Source of the DNA: Porodaedalea pini
Lineage: Eukaryota; Basidiomycota; Agaricomycetes; Hymenochaetales; Hymenochaetaceae
NCBI GenBank assembly: GCA_002794775.1
Contig: NBAY01000169.1
Location: 1 to 27,344, forward strand
Reading direction: 5' to 3'
Length of the DNA stretch: 27,344 nucleotides
The notes beneath the pieces were generated by a model. That model did not search any database. It was not told the origin of the DNA and saw only the letters and a program-made list of their open reading frames with translations. This document shows, piece after piece, positions 10,411 through 18,568 of the stretch. A program made the translations under genes and the position numbers. Every line of letters begins with the position of its first letter. Position 1 is the stretch's first letter.

Positions 10411-11642
10411 TTAGCTAAGGTCTGCCTGATCTGAGACCTTACCCAGATCTCCATCTAACAGGCAGTACCATAGGGTCTGACTTTGGGATAAGGAATGCTG
10501 AGGATGTGTAGAGACTGTCTAAGCATCAGATCCCTGCCTCCTCATGTTAGTGAATGAGCACTCTCCAGGCCTCCTGATATTTTTTTAGAGTTGCATATGT
10601 GCAGCCTGACAAGATTTTATCAGCATCTTTGAGCTTAATACAATGGAAGACATTGTCAGAGAGATCTTGGAGATGTGGTAGCTCTTCTGAGAATCAGTCC
10701 ACATACTTCTGCTTTGCCTGGGCATCTAGCTCAGCTAGCTTATTACTGAATGCCAATATCATGATTCAGTCCTGGATTGCCTGCATTACTGATGCCACCT
10801 TAACTTCTGGTGCTCTTCTGATCTGGTTCCCATTCTTCAGAGTGGGAACATGGTATATTGGAAGGGGATGGTACACTAGACCAGCTGCTGGAAGCTTGCT
10901 GGATGCCTTCTGAAGTGTCTTTCTGAGATTCTGAGTTGTTCATATCTAGTCCGACTTTGAACACCTTGAGATTTTTGACTTCTTCTTAGGTTTTGGCAGG
11001 GACTTCAGATGCATGAGGTCCACACCAGACTTCTTGGCAATGAGGGTTTGGGCTGCAGCATTGTGCACAAGGTGGGTGGCAACCAGAAATGTCATTCTGA
11101 GTATCAACTCAGTACATAAGTTAGGTGCAACTTTGGTGTGAACCAGTTTTGACTCCCAACCCTAATCTTTTGACATCATCTGGACTCTGACTCACTCTAT
11201 CAACTCTATAGGCACTGCACCCTGCTGGTTAAGGGCTAGTGTAGCAGAATCTAGGTTAGGGAGGCATCAACATCATAGCTCAAGTCAGTCTACAAACTCA
11301 GAACTAATCAGCACTGTAACACAGCCAGAGTCAATAAGCAGTCAGATGAGGATTAGGGAGGTCCATTCCCAGGCTGACACAAGGCACTCAGAATTCAGAT
11401 GGAGCTGGTTAAATGGCACATACTGGTCTGGCTCTGAGTCTAATGTCTCACCCTCAGAGTTAGAGTGTTGCTCCTGTCCAAATGCAGCTACTAGTTTGGC
11501 CTTAATGTGTGTTATCTTAGTCCCAGCTTGGGAAGGGCTTGAAGCCACTGCCTTGGCCATGCTCTCAGTCAGAGGCTTGTAATTCTTGCTCAATACTAGA
11601 CTATTTGGGCATGTGTTCACAGTATGACTGGCTTAGAAACGA
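10411..11642 (-). pseudogene. Element B gag C-terminus, protease, RT start (right-arm copy)
   Basis: Minus-strand Ty3/gypsy fragment, the downstream half of element B. From 11642 leftward: the end of the gag zinc knuckle (HTVNTC), the SKNYKPLT linker (around 11580), the protease D-S-G motif (complement of 11324-11332), a degenerate MTFLVATHLVHNAA segment (around 11095-11050), and the pre-RT segment with LPHLQDLSDNVFH (around 10690-10650) and KLKDADKILSG (10640-10605). Frame breaks and stops throughout show it is inactive. Its upstream half is 17921-16714 on the same strand, and the gap between them is exactly element A. Beyond about 10430 the RT sequence is lost. Confidence 0.82.
11639..11642. 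other. Target-site copy, left flank of element A
   Basis: ACGA before the 5' LTR corresponds to ATGA (16710-16713) after the 3' LTR. They differ by one C-to-T at a CpG. Joining the flanks with a single copy keeps B's gag frame open across the knuckle (K-Y-H-R-F), which supports the assignment. Confidence 0.6.
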
Positions 11643-12527
11643 TGTAGAGTACCGACAAGTGGCCAACCACTGTAGATCCCTCTAGAGGCCATCCGTTGCA
11701 CATTCCAACAGCTATTGACACGTACCAGACTCAGAATGATTTGCCCGACATGTACCGGACACAGGATGATTTGCCCAACATCACATCAGCGGATCACTAG
11801 GAAGATCCCCCTGGCAATTCGGGATGTACCAGAAAGCTTATGTTATCGGAGTCAGTTGGGATGCATACTGGAGATCTGCCCGATGATGGGTGACAACTCA
11901 CCGATTGGAGGATCTCAGTTCCGGTGGAGCTGCGATATGACCGGATGATGGACTGATGCAAATGGGGAAGTTGTCGCATGGACAGGTTTTCTTTTGAATT
12001 TCTATGTTTCTCTTACATTCCGAATGTTTTCTCTCCGACGCTCTATGTTTCACCCGGTATGCACATTATACTCACTTTGGAATAATTTTCCTGTAGATAG
12101 ATCTCTTGCACCTTGTATTTAGGGACTTCCCTGTTGTAGGTAGCAAGGGAGGAAATACTACCGCAGAGTTCCCCTCAGATAGGGCAGCTTCCGTGCGTGC
12201 AGTTAGTCTCTGCAACAGTTAGTTTTGTGGCAACCTCGTCTTCAGTCTCATCTCTTGTCTCATTCTTGTTCTCGTCTCTGCTATCACTATTGTCTCGTAC
12301 CAGATTTGATATCTCACTCGTTCTGGCTCTGCACCGACACTCACATCGCGTCCAGAGCACCTTACAGTATTGACATGTACCGACACATACCGACGCGTAC
12401 CGACACGTACCGACATGTACCGGGTTTTTCCCGCGCTCATACCGAGCATATATTTACTGCAAAACTCAATGGAAACACGTCCCCAAACGAACTACCGATC
12501 CTAAACAACCCATACACAGGATCTACA
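11643..12527 (+). repeat. 5' LTR of element A
   Basis: 885 bp, TGTAGAGTACC to GGATCTACA. It matches the 3' LTR (15846-16709) closely, with substitutions such as GTGGCC/GCGGCC and a different number of 10-bp GTACCGACAC repeats. The motif TTTGCCCGACATGTACCGG is partly duplicated inside it (around 11740 and 11770). The plus-strand ORF 12225-12659 overlaps this LTR and is not a gene. Confidence 0.92.
12376..12423 (+). repeat. 10-bp minisatellite GTACCGACRC in LTR
   Basis: Five tandem units with the GTACCG or ATACCG core at 10-bp spacing. The 3' LTR has about three units (16577-16606) and the left-arm LTR about four to five in reverse complement (around 1256-1305). This is slippage-type copy-number variation among sister LTRs. 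Confidence 0.85.
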
Positions 12528-12529
12528 AG

Positions 12530-12545
12530 TGGAGCCCACCGCGAG
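12530..12545 (+). other. Primer-binding site of element A
   Basis: TGGAGCCCACCGCGAG starts two bases after the 5' LTR. TGG at the start fits pairing with the CCA tail of a tRNA. The donor tRNA cannot be named from this window. Confidence 0.65.
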
Positions 12546-12693
12546 GGGGGTCAACCATGTTGTATTCATTTGATTACCAACAGGACTCACCTCGCTATCA
12601 ATTTCGTCAAGGAGCATAGTCTCCAATTTAGAAACCAATTCATCTGCGTACCGGAATAGTGGTGGTCAAAGCCCCGGTACGCCTAGCACAACC

Positions 12694-13641
12694 ATGACAA
12701 GTCACCCTCCATGCCGAGGAGCAGAGGATGCTCCCTTCTTTGATGGTTGTAACCTGCTGGATCTCCCTCGGTACTTCGAGGACATCGAGTATATCACGGC
12801 AGAGTGTAACTTAGATGATGTGGCGAAGATCTGGTATGCAAAGTATTATGCTTCAAGTTCCGTGGCTGAGCTGTGGGATACTGCTGATGATGTCAGTATG
12901 GGAGCGAGCAATTGGAATAAAGCGAAGGAAGCAATCATATCATTTTACCCGGCATTGGTGCCCGGTGTGCGCTTCTCTCGGGATGACCTTGATAGGCTGG
13001 TCGAAGGATGGAGAAGCCAAGGAATTCAGTCGAGGGAGGATTTTGGAGAGTACTGGAGAGAGTTTATGGTGAGGTCGAGGTATTTGGAGCGAAACTCAAT
13101 GGTTTCAGTGGAGGAAACGGCGCGCATGTTCATTCGGGCCTTTACAGGCAAGCTGAAGGATAGGTTGCAGCGGCGTCTAGAAAGCAAGGAAACCGATCCG
13201 GCCCTGAGCAAACCATATTCGATCGAGCTGGTGGTGAAGCATGCCGATTACATTCTCGCCGGTACAGTTTTCGACAACGTACCAACAGCTAAAACACCCG
13301 TACCGATGGGTCCATCAAAGGTGAAATCGGAAGAGGTGGATATCAGTACCGTGTGGGAGGTGGTGAAGAGCATACAGGTTCAGGTGCAGTCACTCGGGTG
13401 TAGACCTCCGTCAGCGACGACGTCTCAGAGGAGTCCCGGATGTGCATTCTGCGGTGACACAAGGCACTACATTAGGTCGTGCCCGAAGGTGCTAGAGTAT
13501 ATCCAGGCAGGGAAGTGCGTGAGGGGTGCGGATGGAAAAGTGATGTTACTGAATGGAGGGTTCATACCGAGCACAGCAGTGGGGGATAACTTGATGGAGA
13601 AGATAGATTTGTTGCATCAGGAGACAGTACGGCATCGGTAA
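12694..13641 (+). CDS. gag: Gag polyprotein with CCHC zinc knuckle (element A)
   Basis: 315-codon ORF, ATG at 12694, about 150 bp after the primer-binding site. Residues 1-210 resemble the capsid-like gag domain of Agaricomycete Ty3/gypsy elements: a start of the type FFDGCNLLDLPRYFEDIEYI, then WYAKYYASSSVAELWDTADD, an aromatic-rich middle (SFYPAL, DDLDRLVEGW) and AFTGKLKDRLQRRL. After a variable linker, a single CCHC knuckle C-x2-C-x4-H-x4-C lies at 13441-13482 (CAFCGDTRHYIRSC), followed by EYIQAGKCVRGADGKV and a GGFIPS segment typical of the family. It would form the particle shell and package RNA. The stop at 13639-13641 arises from a missing base near 13625: the left-arm copy has one more base there and reads on into the downstream domain. 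The ancestral product was therefore a longer fusion. Confidence 0.88.
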   Translation: MTSHPPCRGAEDAPFFDGCNLLDLPRYFEDIEYITAECNLDDVAKIWYAKYYASSSVAELWDTADDVSMGASNWNKAKEAIISFYPALVPGVRFSRDDLDRLVEGWRSQGIQSREDFGEYWREFMVRSRYLERNSMVSVEETARMFIRAFTGKLKDRLQRRLESKETDPALSKPYSIELVVKHADYILAGTVFDNVPTAKTPVPMGPSKVKSEEVDISTVWEVVKSIQVQVQSLGCRPPSATTSQRSPGCAFCGDTRHYIRSCPKVLEYIQAGKCVRGADGKVMLLNGGFIPSTAVGDNLMEKIDLLHQETVRHR

Positions 13642-13661
13642 ACCTCATAGAGGTAGCGACA

Positions 13662-13856
13662 ATGTCAACAGCGTGTACCGATGGGTCGGAAGGCTCGGTA
13701 ACGATGGCGGAGATTTCAGAGGAAGTGTTGGAAGAGGATTTGGAGGTGGCGAAGTACGAGATACTGCTTAACAAAGCAAAGAAGCTAGCATCAGTGGCGA
13801 AGAAAGCAAAGATGGGTGGTGTCGAGATACTGACGAGGCCTGAGGGGGGCCGGTGA
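13662..13856 (+). pseudogene. Charged linker domain downstream of gag (element A)
   Basis: An open stretch in the frame one base back from gag. It is open upstream too (DSTASVNLIEVAT before the ATG), so the ATG is probably internal to a once-continuous protein. The sequence is acidic and then lysine/alanine-rich (EEVLEEDLEVAKYE, KKLASVAKKAK), likely helical or coiled. It ends after a six-G run (13844-13849). One more G there would continue in frame into the V-P-E repeat ORF (GGPVNVPVNKVEAY). It is therefore best read as the middle of a gag-linker-repeat protein broken by two single-base changes. Confidence 0.6.
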
Positions 13857-13888
13857 ACGTACCGGTGAACAAGGTTGAGGCGTACTGA

Positions 13889-15850
13889 GTGGCACTGGGA
13901 TCGAAAGATAGTGGAGAGGACGCATACCGAGCACTACCCGAACCAAGCTCTGGTGAGGAGGAGGTGTACCCAGAAGTACTGGAGGCAGATGTGTACCGAG
14001 AGGCGCCGGAGTTTGACGTGCTTCGAGAGGTACCAAAGTTAGACGCATACCGAGAGGTATCCGAGTTCGAAGTGTACCAAAACGTACTGGAGTGGAAGGA
14101 TGGCGGAGTGGGTGCATGCAGAGTGGTACCAGAGGTGGATATTAGTGCTGTGCAGGCATACCGAGAGGTACCGGAGTTTGTTACGAGTTGGGGGATACCA
14201 GGGATCGACAAGTGCCAAAGGGTACCGGAGCTCAAAGGCGGCGTGGCAGTTGTGTACCAAGCGGAGCTGGAGCCGGATACTGGTGGTCTAGAGGTGCACC
14301 GAGGTGTACCGGAGATTGAAGCCCTTCGAGATGTACCGGAGTCTGGTACAGATCACGACGTACCAAAGCTTGATGCACTTCAAGCAGTACCGGAGACCAA
14401 TGCGTACCGAAGCATTCTGGAGTCCGAAGACCATGGTTCTGGTGTGTACCGGATGGAGCCAGGGCAAGGCTCTAGAGGTCCAGATGCATACCAATGTGTA
14501 CCGGAGTTTGGTGTGTACCGAGACGTACCGACGTTTTGCGCACTTTGGGCAGTACCGGGTCTGGACGCATATCGAGGTGTACCAGAGTTAGAAGCGAGCC
14601 AAGTGGATCTGGAGCCGAGAATTAGTGACAAAAGTGCGTCCCTGGAGGTACCAGATGGTGGTGTGTACCGACGCGTACCGGAGGTCGAGGGAGTTCAAGA
14701 TGTACCGATGTTTGACACATATCAAGTGGTACCGGGTTTCGACGCGTACCAAGATGTACCAGAGTTAGAAGTTCGCCAAGCGGGTCCGGAGCCGAGCATT
14801 AGTGAGGAAGGGGTGCTCCTGGATGCACCAGAGGTGTACCGACGCATACCGGAGGTTGTGGGGGTTCGAGACGTACCGATGTTTGACAGATATCAAGCGG
14901 TACCAGAAGTGAAGTGTGGTGGATTTAATGCGTACCAAGCGGTGTCAGCAACCAATGCTAGTGTACCAGAGGCATACCGACGCGTACCGGAGGTTGTGGC
15001 GGTTCGAGACGTACCGATGTTTGATGGATATCGAGTGGTACCAGAATTCGAGGCATACAGAGGCATACCGGAAGTAAAGTGTGGTGGATTTAGCACGTAC
15101 CAAGCGGTGCCGGCGCCCGACACCAGTGGACTAGAGGTGTACTGAGGCATACCGGATGAGCTGGTGGTTCAAGACGTACCAACATTTGATGCAAATCGAG
15201 TGGTACCGGAATTTGATGCCTGCCGAAGTGTACCGGAAACAAAATGCGGTGGAGTCAATGTGAGGCAAGCGGTGCTATGGTCAGACATGAGTGGACCAGA
15301 GGCATACAGATGTGTACCGGAGGTCATGGTGGTTCGAGGCATACCAATGTTTGACGCATATCGAGGGGTACCGGAGTTTGATGGGTACAGATGCATACCG
15401 GAAATGAAGTGCGGTGGAGTTAGTGAATGCCAAGTGGTGCTATGGACAGACCATGGACTAGGGGAGTATTGGGGTGTACTGAAGCGGCCTCAGGAGTCAC
15501 CACTGAACGCACCAAGAATGCATACCGAGCTGTTACCATCCGTACCGGCAGAGAGGCCAACATCAGAAAGATGCAGTACCTTGGACTTTGGTGTGAGCAG
15601 ACTTCAGTGGGTGGAGGAGAGGAAGCTGGACACTACTTTGATGATGTTGCCGGAAGGAGTTTTTGGCCTGGTCAGTGGTGGAGAGGGAAAAATCCAACCC
15701 AATGAGTTTCGATCCAGGAGGCGTACTGATATTGGGACTTGTGCCGAGACATACCGACAGACCCTGGTACTGGTCACCCCCTTTCCTGGTGTACCGAAGG
15801 GAAGGCGTGACTGGGGACAGTCACGATTTCAAACGTCCCGGGAGATGTAG
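13889..15850 (+). pseudogene. V-P-E tandem-repeat protein of element A, two TGA breaks
   Basis: About 650 codons in one frame, interrupted by TGA at 15143-15145 and preceded by TGA at 13886-13888. Both stops sit where neighbouring units have TAC-CGA (Y-R), so each is one C-to-T change at a CpG. The protein is built of short units such as AYREVPEFD, VYRGVPE and VRDVPMFD. Units of about 65 residues recur from about 14830 to 15470 (RRVPEVV, VRDVPMFD, VPEVKCGGF, then a variable tail). There is no signal peptide, membrane segment, protease or polymerase motif. The last about 110 codons (from about 15500) are non-repetitive and run into the first bases of the 3' LTR. The apparent GTG start at 13889 is an artefact of the upstream TGA. 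It occupies the place of pol; its function is unknown. Confidence 0.75.
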
Positions 15851-16709
15851 AGTACCGACAAGCGGCCAACCACTGCAGATCCCTCTAGAGGCCATCCGTT
15901 GCACATTCCAACAGCTATTGACACGTACCGGACTCAGAATGATTTGCCCGACACGTACCGGACACAGGATGATTTGCCCAACATCACATCAGCGGATCAC
16001 TAGGAAGATCCCCTGGCAATTCGGGATGTACCAGAAAGCTTATGTCATCGGAGTCAGTTGGGATGCATACCGGAGATCTGCCCGATGATGGGTGACAACT
16101 CACCGATTGGAGGATCTCAGTTCCGGTGGAGCTGCGATATGACCGGATGATGGACTGATGCAAATGGGGAAGCTGTCGCATGGACAGGTTTTCTTTTGAA
16201 TTTCTATGTTTCTCTTACATTCCGAATGTTTTCTCTCCGACGCTCTATGTTTCACCCGGTATGCACATTATACTCACTTTGGAATAATTTTCCTGTAGAT
16301 AGATCTCTTGCACCTTGTATTTAGGGACTTCCCTGTTGTAGGTAGCAAGGGAGGAAATACTACCGCAGAGTTCCCCTCAGATAGGGCAGCTTCCGTGCGT
16401 GCAGTTAGTCTCTGCAACAGTTAGTTTTGTGACAACCTCGTCTTCAGTCTCATCTCTTGTCTCATTCTTGTTCTCGTCTCTGCTATCACTATTGTCTCGT
16501 ACCAGATTTGATATCTCACTCGTTCTGGCTCTGCACCGACACTCACATCGTGTCCAGAGCACCTTACAGTATTGACGTGTACCGACACGTACCGACGTGT
16601 ACCGGGTTTTTCCCGTGCTCATACTGAGCATATATCTACTGCAAAACTCAATGGAAACACGTCTCCAAACGAACTACCGATCCTAAACAACCCATACACA
16701 GGATCTACA
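15846..16709 (+). repeat. 3' LTR of element A
   Basis: 864 bp, TGTAGAGTACC to GGATCTACA, a direct copy of 11643-12527. The preceding CCCGGGAGA is only a weak polypurine tract. After the LTR the sequence switches at once to the gag of element B. Confidence 0.92.
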
Positions 16710-16713
16710 ATGA

Positions 16714-17921
16714 TGATACTTATAACACCTATTATACTATCAGAGTAGGTTCTGCTCTTCATTCATGAGCTGAGGAGCATACTTTGAGTTAGCTCTGGCA
16801 TGGGAGCATTTGGAAGTATAGCCTGCACCACCTGCTGAGCCTCCAGCCTTCCAGCTTGTTGGTGCTGGCTCGCATTCCCAGTTAGTCCAATGCCTGACCC
16901 TATTGGATCAGACAGCTACTTTGCTGGCAAGTCAGAGGTGATCCTCAGTCTAGACATGGTATTCATCTAGTGTCTTCATATGTCTGAGCTACTCCCTCAT
17001 TCAGAGTTGGGTTACCTGTGCTTTGGTCCAGAGGGGCTGTTGGTGCAGCAATGTTTGTCCACTGTCTAGAAGGTGTGGCCACTTGCACTGCAGCTGCTCT
17101 CACAAGGTTCGCTACTTGGATCTACTGTTTCTCAGCTGATACTTAGCCTGGAGGACTGCATGATACTCAGTCAGGTTCAGAGGTTAGACTCAGAGCATTT
17201 CTTATAGGTCTGGATACATATTGGCCTCCAAAAACTCCTGCAGTTGGTCCTCCAACATCTGTATACTGATCAGGAGAACTGAGTTTTGCATGATCACCTC
17301 ATGCTGCCAGTCCCAGAAAGGTCAGACACCCTGTTGGGATGCAAGGAGCCTCTGCTACTCCAAGGCCACCCAGTCCACCAGAAGTGCTTCCTGCATAAAC
17401 TCAGCCATGAACTCCCCAAGTGTGAGTGTGCTCACCCAGACATAGTTAGACATAATCCACTCTAAAAAGTAGGGGTCCATGATACCCTCAATGACTGCTG
17501 CTACCACTTGATCATCTCTCAACCTCTTCATAGCCTGATATGCCCAGACCTATTCAAACCACTCAGTCAGTGTCCAAGGTTCTGGATCTCCAGCTATTAG
17601 GAGTGAGACCTTCATTAGTCTGGCCCATTCAATAGTCGCAGGCTGCAAAGTTGGAGATGCCATCTTCTGAGGTTGTGAGTGTTCTGGTTTGGACTCTAAG
17701 GTGTTCAGAGTTGTTTTCAGGTTAGACACAGAGTCTTCAGATCTGGAGTCTGGTGAAAGTGATAGGATACTAAAAATAAACTGATCCAGCACTAGAGGGA
17801 CTCCACTTGGGATCACCAAGAAGGCCTGTTGTACAGGAAGTTGAAGTTGAGTAACTGGTGCTATTTTGAGATCAAAGTCAATTAGACTTGATTGGAATAT
17901 CCAGATGGCAGTTGGGAACAT
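16714..17921 (-). pseudogene. gag: Element B gag, N-terminal part
   Basis: Minus-strand Ty3/gypsy gag. The open part 17921-17550 includes LVLDQFIFSILSLSPDSRSE and MASPTLQPATIEWARLMKVS (ATG at 17663), then EPWTLTEWFE. Past a TAG the same frame continues: VWAYQAMKRLRDDQVVAAVI, WIMSNYVWVSTLTLGEFMAE, FMQEALLVDW, then LISIQMLEDQLQEFLEANMY. This is the classic capsid-like retrotransposon gag layout with several premature stops. It ends at 16714 with NRCYKYH, the first part of a zinc knuckle. The knuckle resumes at 11642 on the other side of element A (RF, then HTVNTCPN). Several Cys and Arg codons are mutated, so B is dead. Confidence 0.8.
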
Positions 17922-18568
17922 CTAGTAAGGCCTGCAGGTGCACACAAGGCCAGAAATTCATTGGATCATGACATGGGGTGTGAGGATGTACAGGGGTGAA
18001 GAACACTCTGCAAATATCAAAACAAAAGTGGAAGGCACCTAGGTAGTGCTAATGCTTGGGCCTACAAGACAGATGGGACAAAACAATCTTTGTTGCTGTC
18101 AGAGAGACTGAGATAACAAAGGCATTAGAAAGGGTTCAAATAGAAAGGATTAGATAATATGAATCATACAGTACCAGTCCAAAAGGAGTCTGTTGAGAAT
18201 TACTCTCAGAATACGTAAATCTTTGGCATACACATGCCAAAGGATCACTTGACTCAGTGCAAGTACATATGAGCTTTGGACAGGTTCATATTAGCTTTGG
18301 ACAGGTTGGGAAGTGAAGGGAATATAAAAAGGATATGAATAGAGTGTAATGTGCCATGCTCCAAAGGTCTGGAGGTTATGCTGCCACTGAGTTTCAGGCT
18401 CAGACTCAGTGTAGTCATGGTATAGCTGTATGTTGGCCTTCCAGAGTCTGTGCATCTCAGAATATTGGCAGCTTGGTACCTTGGAGTCATGACACTGTGT
18501 CCCAACAGTCAGTGTCATGTCAGACATGGTAAGAACACTCTGGTGGGCTTACAGCACTGGTCCTAACA
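17922..18568 (-). other. Probable leader and LTR remnant of element B
   Basis: No gene is seen. On the minus strand the stretch begins TGTTAGGACCAGTGCT (18568-18553), has a TTTTTATATTC TATA-like box (around 18320), and could end at CCTCACA (17979), giving a possible 590-bp LTR before the gag leader. No clear primer-binding site follows it, so the LTR limits are weak. A 22-bp direct repeat around ACAGGTT/AGCTTTGGAC is visible at 18270-18310. The short minus ORFs at 18254-18527 have no recognisable domain. Confidence 0.3.

Larger units (their letters stand above)
6861..13697 (-). repeat. Right arm of giant inverted repeat
   Basis: Reverse-complement partner of 1-6809. The right arm is generally the better preserved copy: its element-A gag is open over 315 codons, while the left-arm gag is split by several frameshifts. 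The outer limit at 13697 is set only by the window start on the left side, so homology may extend further into element A. Confidence 0.93.
11643..16709 (+). mobile_element. Element A: gag-only LTR retrotransposon with repeat-protein cargo
   Basis: A 5067-bp element with two direct LTRs (TGTAG...CTACA), a primer-binding site, gag, a short charged linker ORF and a long tandem-repeat ORF. No protease D-S/T-G, RT YxDD, RNase H or integrase motifs were found in the 3.3 kb internal region, so it is probably non-autonomous and would depend on enzymes from a relative. Gag resembles the gag of Agaricomycete Ty3/gypsy elements (recognised by eye). It is inserted into the gag of element B. LTR divergence of a few percent and two in-frame TGA codons indicate it is no longer young. 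Confidence 0.85.

Noticed and set aside
10599..10913. 104-codon plus ORF (and its mirror at 2754-3074 on minus)
   Set aside because: The opposite strand encodes the pre-RT segment of element B (LPHLQDLSDN), which is the meaningful reading.
11346..11582. 78-codon ORF opposite the element B linker (and its mirror at 2086-2322)
   Set aside because: The other strand has the SKNYKPLTESM linker leading to the protease D-S-G motif.
12376..12423. CRISPR-like short repeats
   Set aside because: The units are 10 bp, directly tandem without spacers, inside an LTR of a eukaryotic element.
12225..12659. 144-codon plus ORF across the 5' LTR and primer site
   Set aside because: It spans LTR, primer-binding site and leader, and its 5' portion is low-complexity. 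The real gag starts at 12694 in another frame.
13768..14235. Minus-strand Ser/Thr-rich repeat ORFs (also 14288-14631, 14893-15150 and 15169-15396)
   Set aside because: They are the antisense of the V-P-E repeat ORF: a codon-level repeat keeps other frames open too. There is no independent start context or domain.
16714..17921. Domesticated host gag gene
   Set aside because: It has multiple in-frame stops and continues, after removal of element A, into the rest of a gypsy polyprotein, so it is a dead transposon.
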